DNA of 64,000 bases from QHXM01 sp032160705 (GCA_032160705.1 JAVHVE010000018.1:87477-151476), one strand, 5' to 3'. Positions 46,801-55,231 are shown, counted from the stretch's first letter. The notes: generated by a model not told the origin, from the sequence alone. Numbers and translations are program-made.

Positions 46801-47332
46801 GGCGGGTGCTCAAGTATGGCAAACGGGGCAGGCAGCATCCAGCCCGCAGCCCTTCGGTATTCTCAATGGCCGCGCGGTCTTGTTGAAGGATGATACCTCT
46901 CTGGCGTGGATTAATACGGGTGCTCCCGGCGGGAATTTGGATATACGAGTAGACCGTCATCCGGGTAGCTGGGGAGCGAGCGGAGTCAACACCGGCGTCA
47001 GTTTCCGCGTCGTTGATGCAGACAACTACTTTTTCGCTTATACGAGCGACAGCGATGATCCTGCTAAACCAAAAATGCTCTCCGTCGGCTACTACCTGAA
47101 TGGTCAGCGGACGGATTTAGCTGCTAAAGTAACAATGCCCGGTAGCTGGTTGACCCTGCGAGTAGTAACAAAAGTTGATGGCAGTATCAGTCTCTATGCT
47201 GGCACCACGCTCGTTTATTCTACCGGCAGCAACGTCCTGCCCGGTGCAACGGGTGCTGGCCTGTATAACAATGCGAAGGGAATGGCTCTGACCAACAGAT
47301 GGGATAATTTCACGGTTTACGACGTACCTTGA
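43868..47332 (+). CDS. Large secreted protein with six carboxypeptidase-regulatory-like repeats and a LamG-like domain
   Basis: A 1154-residue exported protein. Signal peptide (about 1-34), an N-terminal domain (about 40-160), six Ig-like CarboxypepD-regulatory repeats (about 175-690), each with a G-x-V/I-x-D...G-x-P/G-V-x-V-x-L-S-G...T-D-x-x-G-x-Y-x-F pattern, a concanavalin/LamG-like domain (about 700-910; VLEFDGSQESVDY, GEWSHVAVGWDGK) and a second jelly-roll-like domain at the C-terminus. Such proteins bind polysaccharide or surfaces. The ATG at 43868 puts the signal peptide first; an upstream TTG at 43832 is less likely. Confidence 0.82.
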   Translation: MKPPFSLRLLTPLLFALCLCAEAIIVSPTANSAQSNSIILISEVTSTRAIAVESPAWTREPFQPTSALWIGGDARTRVTLFAMNLNWRPGDNASVLTADAEDAAHHIYPMKVEHVQLMPGYDWLYAIIIRLDDQMGDLGDVLVRISAYGVSSNRVRIGIGHIGGGPPDDQGAVPTPTSIIVQGRITAEGAGLGSVAVKLSGKQTGSAITDNNGLYSFMVTEFGDYTITPSAPYDTFTPLSQTFNNLSGNRTADFVATPLFFNIKAQVKDENGSNMSGVTLTLSGGQQASVTTDQSGSYTFTNLRAGRSYTVTASKTDYDFGPLGQTINGLSKDETLNVSGALKFYTLSGRIIDDDGNSFIGLPVTLSDGTLTSMTRTNDAGIYTLSAKAHGNYSITPSPAPYLTLHTLSRNINFLTGGNQDALNFSATRKTFTINGKVIDDQGSAIPGVGVQLGLISGGDLGWSYTSGDGSFSFTKVPGGYNYTLKAWDISTHAFPTQEAPELSADLMLTFEGKLRSYTISGTFTDQLHNPLAGVTVQLSGPFNRSATTDSDGNYSFNNLPAKETYQLVPSKPNYIFETPSQAINFLTFDRRADFTGLRTYVINGQVKDGVGKGLPGITVTLSGPQTGQVVTNSGGAYSFTVTAAGNYQMTPSIEQNYYLFSPSSETLSVSQNEQSANFTATLTPSTTPSYVLEFDGSQESVDYGLYWPWNVDLGHFYWEFWAMPGDNTPGRYLISDGYGGAHALLFGFGFTNDEGRYTLSGNIFDGTGSTSFIGDEGPLAGEWSHVAVGWDGKYIVTYFNGVPVGKQAFKGPRISPGPSWGASWLLIGGSDHQNLIGRIAQVRAYEGRNPRESSPEASFAPQTLFDVDGNLLSYYFRPAAKVADLSPGYFGRTNPGTPRGTANGVPENCPGCPTPKFVIDPTAPNFSNPGNPGQITAPVATPLSAPAGARSFDSFSRKNSTYILGGRGGLGSTEGGTAGAQVWQTGQAASSPQPFGILNGRAVLLKDDTSLAWINTGAPGGNLDIRVDRHPGSWGASGVNTGVSFRVVDADNYFFAYTSDSDDPAKPKMLSVGYYLNGQRTDLAAKVTMPGSWLTLRVVTKVDGSISLYAGTTLVYSTGSNVLPGATGAGLYNNAKGMALTNRWDNFTVYDVP

Positions 47333-47395
47333 TGAGCACTCTTATCAGGCTCGCAAAGAAAAAATGAAGGCATCATAGACACCTTTTTACGCCTT

Positions 47396-48631
47396 ATGCT
47401 TACTGCTGAAATCATCGCCATCGGCTCTGAACTCCTGACCTCTGAGCGCACCGACACCAACAGCCTCTGGCTGACGGAGAAACTCAACGGCATCGGCATC
47501 GAAGTCAAACTCAAAACCATTGTCGGCGACGACGATGCGCGGCTCGAAGAGACCATCAGGGATGCGATGAAGCGCTCGCGCGTCGTGATTATGACCGGAG
47601 GCCTGGGGCCGACAGAAGATGACATCACGAGAAAAATTGCCGCCCGCGCGATGAATCGTCGTCTCCTGCTGAATGAGAAAGTGCTGGAAGCTCTCCGCGA
47701 TAAATTTCTACACCTCGGACGCCAGATGCCTGAGATCAATTCGCGGCAGGCGATGGTGATTGAAGGCGCGGAAATTTTGGATAACCCCAATGGGAGCGCC
47801 CCCGGCATGTACCTTGAGCACACAGGCCACAGCGTCGTCCTGCTGCCCGGCCCACCGCGCGAGATGCGCCCGATGTTTGAGACATTCATCCAGCCCAAAC
47901 TTGCCGCGAAAGCTGGCGATGTGCGCGTCGTGCGTCGCATTCTCCGCGTCGCCGGAATGGGCGAATCGGCTGTTGATGAAAAGATTGCTCCGGTTTACAC
48001 GCAGTACAAAAATCCGCAGACGACGATTCTCTTCAACCGGAGCGAAATCGAGATTCACCTGACGGCGCAGGCGAAGACCGAACAGGATGCGGAATTGTTG
48101 CTCGACGGTCTCGCCGGGCAGATTGAAGAAAGACTGGGGCACGCTATCTTTGCTTTTCGTGGTGAGAAGATGGAGGAGGTCGTCGGCTTGCGACTAGCTG
48201 TCGCGGGCTTCACGCTCGCCGTCGCCGAGAGCTGCACGGGCGGACTCATCAGCCAGCGTCTGACGGAAGTTCCCGGCTCATCCGTCTATTTCATGGAAGG
48301 CGTCGTCACCTACTCAAACGACGCGAAGACCCGCTCACTCGGCGTTGATTCCGAATTGATTCTGAAACATGGAGCGGTTAGTGCAGAGGTTGCGGAAGCG
48401 ATGGCTGAAGGCGTGCGCCACCGCGCCGACACGGATTTCGGACTTTCCGTGACCGGCATCGCAGGCCCCGGCGGCGGGAGTGAAGAAAAACCCGTCGGCC
48501 TCGTCTACATCGCGCTCTCGGACGACGCGCACACGGAGCATCGCAAGCTGATGCTTCCCGGCGACCGTCACCTGATTCGCTGGCGTGCCTCGCAAGCCGC
48601 GCTCGACCTTTTGCGGCGACGATTAATATAA
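47396..48631 (+). CDS. cinA: CinA-like protein (nicotinamide-nucleotide amidase / ADP-ribose pyrophosphatase)
   Basis: A 411-residue two-domain CinA. The N-terminal MoaB/COG1058 domain (about 1-170) has EIIAIGSELLTSERTDTNS, MTGGLGPTEDDITRKIAA and NPNGSAPGMYLE. The C-terminal amidase domain (about 255-411) has LAVAESCTGGLISQRLTEVPGSS and SVTGIAGPGGGSEEKPVGLVYIAL. It recycles pyridine nucleotides, like NnrD at the other end of the window repairing them. The next gene starts 63 nt downstream. Confidence 0.93.
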   Translation: MLTAEIIAIGSELLTSERTDTNSLWLTEKLNGIGIEVKLKTIVGDDDARLEETIRDAMKRSRVVIMTGGLGPTEDDITRKIAARAMNRRLLLNEKVLEALRDKFLHLGRQMPEINSRQAMVIEGAEILDNPNGSAPGMYLEHTGHSVVLLPGPPREMRPMFETFIQPKLAAKAGDVRVVRRILRVAGMGESAVDEKIAPVYTQYKNPQTTILFNRSEIEIHLTAQAKTEQDAELLLDGLAGQIEERLGHAIFAFRGEKMEEVVGLRLAVAGFTLAVAESCTGGLISQRLTEVPGSSVYFMEGVVTYSNDAKTRSLGVDSELILKHGAVSAEVAEAMAEGVRHRADTDFGLSVTGIAGPGGGSEEKPVGLVYIALSDDAHTEHRKLMLPGDRHLIRWRASQAALDLLRRRLI

Positions 48632-48694
48632 TGCTCAGTCTGTGTAGATTCCCTGAATTGGCATCTGACAATTTATGAATGAGGGATGACCATC

Positions 48695-49060
48695 ATGACA
48701 AACGAAGAACTTGAAAAGACCATGCAGTTCATCGTGGAACAACAGGCGCAGTTTGCCGCCAACTTTCAAAGGATAGATGAAGCGAGGGAGAAGGATGTAG
48801 CTCGCACTAAGCGGCTCGAAGAGTCTTTTCAGCTTCTCGTGCAGCTTGCAGGAAGTCATGACGAGAGATTGGTTACTCTGGCTGAAGCGCAGATTCGCAC
48901 GAGTGAGCAGATGGCGGCTACAGATGAACGGATAGCAGCAATAAATGAGCGGATAGCGGCTATCAATGAACGGACGGCAGAAACGGATGAGCGGTTGAAT
49001 GCCCTCATCGCAGTTGTCGAACGTTATATCAGCAGCAGAGGTGGGAACGGATCGTCATAG
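48695..49060 (+). CDS. Small coiled-coil protein
   Basis: A 121-residue, almost wholly helical protein: LEKTMQFIVEQQAQFAANFQRIDEAR and the heptad-like repeat ERIAAINERIAAINERTAETDERLNAL point to a long coiled coil. There is no membrane segment or cysteine. The second ATG (48695) has GAGGG at good spacing, whereas the first (48686) sits too close to it. Similar short coiled-coil proteins are common near surface or structural genes, but the function is unknown. Confidence 0.68.
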   Translation: MTNEELEKTMQFIVEQQAQFAANFQRIDEAREKDVARTKRLEESFQLLVQLAGSHDERLVTLAEAQIRTSEQMAATDERIAAINERIAAINERTAETDERLNALIAVVERYISSRGGNGSS

Positions 49061-49178
49061 GGTTTGAGCTTCCCGTCCCTGTTCCTTCTTCCTCCTTGTC
49101 CCTCACTTCCATTGCTTGCTATAGTTCGGGTTCGCCCTGAAGCAAAGATTTCTCCCAAGAGGGTGCGGAGCGCCCCGA

Positions 49179-49793
49179 ATGCGACCTGCGTTGGTTCTCA
49201 TCGCCGCCTATCTGCTGGGTTCGATACCCTTCGGTTATTTGATCGTGCGCGCGAAAGAAGACGCAGATGTGCGCGCTTCGGGGTCGGGTGGAACGGGTGC
49301 GACAAATGTTTCGCGCCGCGCAGGAAAGCTGGCAGGTGTGTTAACGCTCCTGCTCGACGCGTTAAAGGGCGCGCTGGCTGTGGTGCTGGCTCGCTGGCTC
49401 TTGACAGATGATTTCGGTATCAACTGGTGGGTGGCCTTCGCGGCAATCATCGCTGTCTTGGGACACTGCTTCCCTGTGTGGCTGGGGTTTCGCGGAGGCA
49501 AAGGTGTGGCAACGGGCGTCGGCGTCTTTCTGAGTTTATCTCCGCTGGCGGTGGCGTGCGCGGCGGTGATTTTCATTCTCGTCGTCGCGCTCACACGCTA
49601 CGTCTCGCTCGGCTCGATCCTTGCGGTCGCAACGCTCCCACTGTTCGTCTGGCTGCTGAGCGTTTACTTTCAGCCGGTCGCAGACCTCGCGCCCCTGATG
49701 ACGACGGCTCTCGTCACTGGCGCGCTCATCATCCTGATGCATCATGCCAACATCGGGAGGTTAGTGAGAGGAACGGAGAGCAAGTTTCGGTGA
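49179..49793 (+). CDS. plsY: Glycerol-3-phosphate acyltransferase PlsY
   Basis: A 204-residue integral membrane enzyme acylating glycerol-3-phosphate from acyl phosphate, the first step of phospholipid synthesis. The three PlsY motifs are clear: AYLLGSIPFGYLIVR, SGSGGTGATNVSRRAGK and GHCFPVWLGFRGGKGVATG, with five or so membrane helices. It is followed by gpsA, which makes its substrate, separated by hairpin H8. Confidence 0.95.
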   Translation: MRPALVLIAAYLLGSIPFGYLIVRAKEDADVRASGSGGTGATNVSRRAGKLAGVLTLLLDALKGALAVVLARWLLTDDFGINWWVAFAAIIAVLGHCFPVWLGFRGGKGVATGVGVFLSLSPLAVACAAVIFILVVALTRYVSLGSILAVATLPLFVWLLSVYFQPVADLAPLMTTALVTGALIILMHHANIGRLVRGTESKFR

Positions 49794-49796
49794 ACA

Positions 49797-49914
49797 AAGA
49801 CAGAATACAGAAGACAGGAGTCAGAAGTCAGAATGATAAGGCTGAGAACCACTGTTACTGATTTTCTTTTCTCCTGTCTCCTGTCTCCTGACTTCTGTCT
49901 TCTGACTCCTGCTT
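49797..49914. repeat. Heptad-repeat hairpin H8 between plsY and gpsA
   Basis: ACAGAAT/ACAGAAG/ACAGGAG/TCAGAAG words (49797-49836, period 7) face CTCCTGTCTCCTGTCTCCTG-type words (49871-49914). The loop contains GGCTGAGAACCACTG, a form of the shared core's left half. The right arm ends 1-2 nt before the gpsA start codon. Confidence 0.85.
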
Positions 49915-49915
49915 T

Positions 49916-50923
49916 ATGAGTCGTCTTGCAATCATCGGCGCGGGGAGTTGGGGGACGGCGCTGGGCATCATCGCCGGGCGCGCGGGGCATCAGGTGCGGC
50001 TCTGGTCGCGCAACGTCGCGGTGGTTAATGGGATCAATCAACGCCGCGTTAATGACGTTTACCTCGCGGCGCATAAAATACCGGAGGGTGTTGAAGCAAC
50101 GGGCGATCTGAACGAGGCACTTCGTGATGCGGAGTTGGTGCTGCTCGCTGCTCCGTCGCACGTCACGCGCGAGTTGCTGATACGGATGATGCATCGTTTG
50201 CAGCCGGAGATGATCTTCATCAGCGCGACCAAGGGAATCGAGATTGAGACCGGCAAGCGCATCTCTGAAATTGTGCGAGATGTCTTGCGGAAACATTTCG
50301 AGCCGCGTTTTGTTTGTCTCTCAGGGCCATCTTTCGCGCAGGAAGTTGCCACCGGGCATCCCACGGCTGTGGTGGCGGCGAGCCGTGATGTGGAAGATGC
50401 GCGCCTGGTGCAAGAGGAATTGAGTTTTCAGAATCTACGCATCTACACGAATACGGATGTGGTGGGCACAGAAATCGGCGGCTCTGTGAAGAACGTGATG
50501 GCGGTGGCGGCTGGAATGGTTGCCGGACTGGGCTTAGGAACAAACAGCATTGCGGCGTTAATCACACGCGGTCTGGCGGAGATCGCGCGCTTCGCTCTGG
50601 CTCAGGGAGCACGTATGGAGACGCTGATGGGTTTGGCGGGGATGGGTGATCTGGTGCTGACCTGCACGGGCGGGCTCTCGCGCAATCGTTACGTCGGGCA
50701 GGAACTTGGAAAAGGGAGAGCCTTGCCGGACATTATGAGCGGGATGCACGAGGTTGCAGAGGGTGTGAAGACGACGCTTGCCGTTCACCGGCACGCCCAA
50801 AAACTTAAAGTAGAGATGCCGATCACCAGCGAAGTCCATGCTGTGCTCTATGAAGGTAAAAAGGCTGAGGACGCGGCGGGCGAATTGATGGTCAGACCAT
50901 TACGCGACGAGTTTGAACGATGA
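49916..50923 (+). CDS. gpsA: Glycerol-3-phosphate dehydrogenase [NAD(P)+]
   Basis: A 335-residue cytoplasmic enzyme reducing dihydroxyacetone phosphate to sn-glycerol-3-phosphate for lipid synthesis. It has the nucleotide-binding LAIIGAGSWGTALGIIAG, FISATKGIE, LSGPSFAQEVATGHPTAVV, GGSVKNVMAVAAGMVAGLGLG with the catalytic Lys, and GLAGMGDLVLTCTGGLSRNR. Paired with plsY. Confidence 0.96.
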   Translation: MSRLAIIGAGSWGTALGIIAGRAGHQVRLWSRNVAVVNGINQRRVNDVYLAAHKIPEGVEATGDLNEALRDAELVLLAAPSHVTRELLIRMMHRLQPEMIFISATKGIEIETGKRISEIVRDVLRKHFEPRFVCLSGPSFAQEVATGHPTAVVAASRDVEDARLVQEELSFQNLRIYTNTDVVGTEIGGSVKNVMAVAAGMVAGLGLGTNSIAALITRGLAEIARFALAQGARMETLMGLAGMGDLVLTCTGGLSRNRYVGQELGKGRALPDIMSGMHEVAEGVKTTLAVHRHAQKLKVEMPITSEVHAVLYEGKKAEDAAGELMVRPLRDEFER

Positions 50924-50979
50924 AGACATAGATTCGTGGTTAAATTGAGAATTTCGACTATTAGAATCCGACATTGAAT

Positions 50980-51453
50980 ATGGCTGTTGCTCATGAAGAA
51001 AAAGCGTTGGTGACGAACCGCGCGGCCTTTCACGAATATCACATCTCGGACAAGTACGAGGCGGGGATCGCGTTGACGGGGACAGAGGTCAAAAGCGTGC
51101 TGGGCGGTCGTGTGCAGTTGAAAGATTCGTATGTCGCGATACGCGATGGTGAAGCGTGGTTGTTCAATGCCCACATTTCACCTTATTCTCATGGCAACCG
51201 GGCGAACCATGACCCCATGAGAACGCGAAAGCTGCTGCTGCATCGCCGCGAGATTGATCGTCTGGAGCAGGCGTCAACGGTGCAGGGCATGACGCTGGTC
51301 GTGACGCGCGTCTACATGAAGAACGGGCGCGCTAAATTTGAAATCGGCGTCGCTCGCGGTAAGAAGCTGTACGACAAGCGAGAGACGGAATTGCGACGGA
51401 CGGTTGAGCGCGAGACCCGCGCCCAATTGAAAGAGCGTGGCCGCAGCCAGTAA
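50980..51453 (+). CDS. smpB: SsrA-binding protein SmpB
   Basis: A 157-residue RNA-binding protein that delivers tmRNA to stalled ribosomes (trans-translation). Motifs: NRAAFHEYHISDKYEAGIALTGTEVKS, DSYVAIRDGEAWLFNAHISPY, RTRKLLLHRREIDRL, and a basic tail. The ATG at 50980 is preferred to a TTG two codons upstream. No ssrA gene is recognised nearby. Confidence 0.95.
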   Translation: MAVAHEEKALVTNRAAFHEYHISDKYEAGIALTGTEVKSVLGGRVQLKDSYVAIRDGEAWLFNAHISPYSHGNRANHDPMRTRKLLLHRREIDRLEQASTVQGMTLVVTRVYMKNGRAKFEIGVARGKKLYDKRETELRRTVERETRAQLKERGRSQ

Positions 51454-51486
51454 GATGAATCTCAAAAATTAGAGAGGAAAGATTTT

Positions 51487-53037
51487 ATGGATGTGCAAAC
51501 AAGCGCGGGGCGCTACCGGGAGCAGGATGTACAGGCTCTGGCCGTCGCCGTCTTCAAAGATGAAAAAGCTGATGAAGGCATCTTGAAAGAATTGGATGAA
51601 GCCGCGGGCGGAGTTATTAAATCGGCGATTGAATCCGAAGAGTTAAAAGGTAAAGAAGCTGAAACGGTCTATATCCACCTGGCCTCCGGCGGTGGGCTCA
51701 AAGCGCGGCGTCTTTTGCTCGTCGGCGTCGGCGAGCGCGAGAATTATCAGCCCGCGCAGGTTTCGCAGTTGGCCGGTACGGTCGCGCGCTTCCTTCGCGG
51801 CAAAAACGTCAAGACCATCGGCCTCATCACACGCGCGGACGGAGATGCTGAGAAATGGGTCGCGGCGGCGGCAGAAGGCGCAATCATCGGATTGTTCGAG
51901 CCGGACAAGTATCGCACGGTTGATAAGGAAGAACGCACGATTGAGCGGCTCGTCATCATTGCTGAAGGGGCGAACGAAGAAGCCTTGAAACGTGGAGCTG
52001 AGAAGGGACGCATCATCGGCGAATCGGTCAACTTCACACGCGATTTGGCAAACGAGCCGGGCGCGTACATGACGCCTTCGGATATGGCTGAACGGGCACG
52101 CAACATTGCCGAAGAGTTTGGCCTGAACGTTGACGTGCTCGACGAAGCGCGGATGGAGCAGGAGGGAATGGGCGCTTTGCTCAGTGTCTCGCGCGGCTCG
52201 GAAGAAGACGCGAAGTTGATTATTCTAAAATACACGCCGCGCGAAGCATCAGCCCAAGGGGAAGAGAATCTGCTGGCGTTCGTCGGCAAAGGAATCACTT
52301 TCGATTCCGGCGGTATCTCGCTCAAGCCCGGTGAGAACATGGAACTGATGAAGTATGACATGACGGGCGGCGCAACGGTGCTCGGAGCGATGCGCGCTAT
52401 CGCTCAGTTGAAGCCTTCGATTCCTGTACTCGGCGTCGTTCCCGCTTCCGAGAATTTACCGTCGGGCAAAGCCACCAAGCCGGGCGATGTCGTCAAGGCC
52501 ATGTCAGGCAAGACCATCGAAATCATCAACACGGATGCAGAAGGTCGCCTGGTACTCTCAGACGCCATCTGTTATGCAAAGAAACTCGGCGCGAAGCGAA
52601 TTCTGGACATGGCGACGCTGACGGGCGCAGTCTCCATCGCGCTTGGCGATGTCAACACGGCAATCCTCGGCACGGATCAGGAGTTTATTGACGAAGTCAT
52701 CGTCGCGGGTCGTGAGGTCGGCGAGAAGTTCTGGCAACTGCCGCTCGACAAGGAATACACGAAGCAAATCAAATCCGACATCGCAGACATCAAGAACGTC
52801 GGTGGGCGCAAAGCCGGAACAATCACCGCCGCTGCTTTTCTCAAAGAGTTCGCTGACGGAGTTTCGTGGGCGCATCTGGACATAGCCGGGACAGCCTGGG
52901 GTGATGACGCCAAGCCGTATCGCGCTAAAGGGCCGACCGGAATCGCTGTCCGCACGCTCCTCCAGATTGTTGAGCGTGCCGCTAGCGCTCAATCGGGCGA
53001 GCAAAAAACCGAAACGCCGGCTGCGAATGCCAGTTAA
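51487..53037 (+). CDS. pepA: Leucyl aminopeptidase (M17)
   Basis: A 516-residue cytosolic M17 metallopeptidase with a di-metal centre. The C-terminal catalytic domain has GKGITFDSGGISLKPGENM, the signature NTDAEGRLVLSDA and ATLTGA. The N-terminal macro-like domain has RLLLVGVGERENY. It starts 33 nt after smpB and has GAGAGGAAAGATTTT in front of the ATG. Confidence 0.95.
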   Translation: MDVQTSAGRYREQDVQALAVAVFKDEKADEGILKELDEAAGGVIKSAIESEELKGKEAETVYIHLASGGGLKARRLLLVGVGERENYQPAQVSQLAGTVARFLRGKNVKTIGLITRADGDAEKWVAAAAEGAIIGLFEPDKYRTVDKEERTIERLVIIAEGANEEALKRGAEKGRIIGESVNFTRDLANEPGAYMTPSDMAERARNIAEEFGLNVDVLDEARMEQEGMGALLSVSRGSEEDAKLIILKYTPREASAQGEENLLAFVGKGITFDSGGISLKPGENMELMKYDMTGGATVLGAMRAIAQLKPSIPVLGVVPASENLPSGKATKPGDVVKAMSGKTIEIINTDAEGRLVLSDAICYAKKLGAKRILDMATLTGAVSIALGDVNTAILGTDQEFIDEVIVAGREVGEKFWQLPLDKEYTKQIKSDIADIKNVGGRKAGTITAAAFLKEFADGVSWAHLDIAGTAWGDDAKPYRAKGPTGIAVRTLLQIVERAASAQSGEQKTETPAANAS

Positions 53038-53138
53038 AGTTGTCTGGAAAAGGGATGGCGAGTGAATCGGAAAGATTCGCCTGTCCGCTCCTTATCAAGT
53101 GCAATCTATCCCTCCCTGTCTCCTCTGAGATTCAAGTG

Positions 53139-53181
53139 GTGTCCACATTCGTAGACATGCAGTGTCTACGAATGTGGACAC
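53139..53181. promoter_or_regulatory. Perfect 19-bp inverted repeat, possible enhancer (UAS) site
   Basis: GTGTCCACATTCGTAGACA, a 5-nt spacer TGCAG, then the exact reverse complement. Each half is itself a dyad with TGTC-N10-GACA. No T-run follows, so it is unlikely to be a terminator. It lies 62 bp upstream of a sigma-54 -24/-12 promoter, where an enhancer-binding activator would dock. Confidence 0.7.
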
Positions 53182-53242
53182 AAAACCCGATCAATTTTGT
53201 AAGAAGTTCTATTTTTGCTACATTTCTTGCAAGTTTTATTGG

Positions 53243-53258
53243 TGGCACGGTCATTGCT
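53243..53258 (+). promoter_or_regulatory. Sigma-54 (RpoN) -24/-12 promoter
   Basis: TGGCACG-GTCA-TTGCT matches the sigma-54 consensus TGGCACG-N4-TTGCW at every fixed position with correct spacing. Predicted start of transcription is near 53268-53270, about 210 nt ahead of the J-domain protein's first ATG. Confidence 0.78.
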
Positions 53259-53267
53259 GACTTGTAA

Positions 53268-53456
53268 CCGAAGCCAGGGCAGGTGATCACCACAAAAATT
53301 GTCCTCGCCCCTCTCGGGGGCCGCCCGAGATCAGCATCACTCCCTGGTTTCTCTATAACGGGCCTCACACCGTTTGGCTTAATCCTCCGATTACAGAGCA
53401 TTGTTAGGAGTTCGGTTCGTCTCGCCTGAAGGCAATTTTAACTTCAGGCGAGACGA
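53268..53456 (+). ncRNA. Candidate sigma-54-dependent leader or small RNA
   Basis: From the predicted start the segment is non-coding and ends in a 15-bp perfect hairpin TCGTCTCGCCTGAAG / CTTCAGGCGAGACGA (53417-53431 and 53442-53456) with a 10-nt loop. No T-tract follows, so this may be a processed or stabilised 3' end, or a 5' leader of the next gene. No known RNA family is recognised. Confidence 0.35.
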
Positions 53457-53479
53457 ATTCGCCTGCGCCGTGCTATAGT

Positions 53480-54373
53480 ATGCGCGTCAAGGGCGACCCT
53501 CCCTGCCCGCTCAAGCAGAGATTACCGGGCGTCCCATCGCTGTCTTTTGAAGGAGTTTTAAAGAAAAGCGCGGTGGTTGATTACTATAAAATTTTAGGTG
53601 TTGAAGAGACGGCTGCTGCCGCAGAGATCAAGTCTGCCTATCGCCGCTGGGCGCGCCGTGCGCATCCTGATGTCAACGGTGGATCGGAGCAAGCAGCGCG
53701 TAGATTTGCTCTGCTCGCCCTGGCTTACCGGACGCTCAGCGACCCGCAGGAGCGCGCAGCGTATGATGCCAAGCGGGAAAAAGAAAGGCAGCGGAAGAGC
53801 AGCGGCTTCGTCCTCAGTTCCGACAACATTCATGCCCGCCGGATGCGTATGGTTACGGTGCAGGCGCGTTACGACAGGGTGGTTGACATCTTGCTGGAGG
53901 CAGATCGTCGCGCCAATACTGAACGCTCACAGGCCGTCTTCACCACAGTCACGCTCTTTTTCTCGACCTTCATCGTCGCCATGCTGAAGCCGAAGTTCTG
54001 GCAGATCGGCGTCGTTGGCCGTGCCGTGGTGATTGCGCTTTTCATCGTCGGCCTCTGGCATCTCGCTTCAAGGTTGCGCGAATATTTCAAGCGCTACACC
54101 TACAAGCCCGAGAAAATTCACGTTTCAATCATGACGGAGGAGGAAAAGCCTGAAAAACCTTTCACACGTTTTTCGGCCTACGTCTTTCTGGTAGTCGGCT
54201 ACGTCGTCAGCATCGCCGCAGGTCTGCTCGCCGCCGACCAGCTTCATTACGTGATGAACGATTTAACCTTCATCTTCGATCAGAATGTTCGGCCAGACCT
54301 TATTTTCTACCCGCCGATTGCCGTCCTTCTCGTGGACACGATGCACACTTTCGCCTCCAAAATTGATTCGTAA
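53480..54373 (+). CDS. J-domain protein with membrane helices
   Basis: A protein of up to 297 residues. A DnaJ-type J domain (VDYYKILGVEETAAAAEIKSAYRRWARRAHPDVNG with HPD, about 33-95) is followed by a basic helical linker and four hydrophobic helices (AVFTTVTLFFSTFIVAM, AVVIALFIVGLWHLA, YVFLVVGYVVSIAAGLLAA, FYPPIAVLLVDTMHTFA). It probably recruits an Hsp70 to the membrane. The start is uncertain: the ATG at 53480 has no ribosome binding site, and a GTG at 53573 just before DYYKILG would give the usual J-domain N-terminus. It may be driven by the sigma-54 promoter upstream. Confidence 0.78.
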   Translation: MRVKGDPPCPLKQRLPGVPSLSFEGVLKKSAVVDYYKILGVEETAAAAEIKSAYRRWARRAHPDVNGGSEQAARRFALLALAYRTLSDPQERAAYDAKREKERQRKSSGFVLSSDNIHARRMRMVTVQARYDRVVDILLEADRRANTERSQAVFTTVTLFFSTFIVAMLKPKFWQIGVVGRAVVIALFIVGLWHLASRLREYFKRYTYKPEKIHVSIMTEEEKPEKPFTRFSAYVFLVVGYVVSIAAGLLAADQLHYVMNDLTFIFDQNVRPDLIFYPPIAVLLVDTMHTFASKIDS

Positions 54374-54858
54374 TGAGCGCTCACCTCGCGCTCATCGGCG
54401 TCATCTCCGATACACACGGCAAACTTGACGAGCAGGTCTTCGAGTTGTTCGAGGGCGTCCAGCACATCATCCACGCCGGGGACATCGGCGATGAAGAGTT
54501 GATCTGGCAGATGGAAAAGCTTGCGCCTGTGATCGCCGTTCGCGGCAACAACGACCCCAATACCATGTGTTTCCCAAATGAGCGTCTCGCCGTCATCCAG
54601 GGGCACACCTTCTACATTCGCCACCAGTTTGCCACCGCCGAGAAGATGAGCGCCGCGCAGCAACGACTCATCGACCAGCGGATGCCCGATGCAGTCATCT
54701 TCGGGCATAGTCATCAAGCCTATTCAGGTCTGTGGCGCGGCACGTTACTCTTCAATCCCGGCAGCGCAGGCCCGAAACGCTTCAACCTTCCACGCTCCGT
54801 CGGCCTGCTCGAACTCTACGAAGACAGAATTGCCTCACGCATCATCACGCTGGAATAG
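54373..54858 (+). CDS. YfcE/MJ0936-type metallophosphoesterase
   Basis: A 161-residue calcineurin-like phosphodiesterase: IGVISDTHGKLDEQ (metal ligands D-x-H), IIHAGDIGDEEL, VIAVRGNNDPN, FIRHQ and VIFGHSHQA. Such enzymes hydrolyse phosphodiesters with two metal ions; the physiological substrate is unknown. Its ATG overlaps the stop codon of the J-domain gene by one base (TAATG), so the two are translationally coupled. Confidence 0.88.
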   Translation: MSAHLALIGVISDTHGKLDEQVFELFEGVQHIIHAGDIGDEELIWQMEKLAPVIAVRGNNDPNTMCFPNERLAVIQGHTFYIRHQFATAEKMSAAQQRLIDQRMPDAVIFGHSHQAYSGLWRGTLLFNPGSAGPKRFNLPRSVGLLELYEDRIASRIITLE

Positions 54859-54950
54859 CAGTGGTCAGTGGTCGGTGGTCGGTGGCCAGTTAAAGACAAA
54901 AGCTAGCCGTTTGTTTTTAACTGACCACTGACCGCTGACCACCGACCACT
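54859..54950. repeat. Heptad-repeat hairpin H9
   Basis: GTGGTCA/GTGGTCG words with period 7 (54860-54890) pair with CTGACCACTGACCGCTGACC-type words (about 54920-54950) almost perfectly, continuing into AGTTAAAGACAAA/TTTGTTTTTAACT. The tip holds GCTAGC. It starts within 2 nt of the phosphoesterase stop codon. Confidence 0.88.
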
Positions 54951-55231
54951 TTCCCGAATTATTCTTGCGCGTTACTATCGTCTCGTGTATATTGCGGGCG
55001 AATTCCCCCTGCAAACGAAACGCTTTTTGTCGAACGCCATCTTGAAGGATTGGCCGCCATACAAAGTTCACAGGTATTGGAGACGCAACCTACGCTGGTG
55101 ATAAATAAAAACACGTGTCCCTCGCGACGATACGTAATCCGCCGACGGCCTCCTGAACGTCGCTGCCACAGTCTCTCTGGAAAGAGTTGACCGCGCCCGG
55201 GCCGTCGCCTTTGCAGGTAAGGAGCAAAGAG
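54951..55231. other. Intergenic region upstream of a small gene
   Basis: About 280 bp without a recognisable gene. Short open frames here lack ribosome binding sites. The last 20 bp carry GGTAAGGAGC, the ribosome binding site of the next gene, and the rest presumably holds its promoter. Confidence 0.35.

Noticed and set aside
53040..53267. 75-residue ORF downstream of pepA
   Set aside because: It lies across the perfect dyad and the sigma-54 promoter and has no recognisable protein features.
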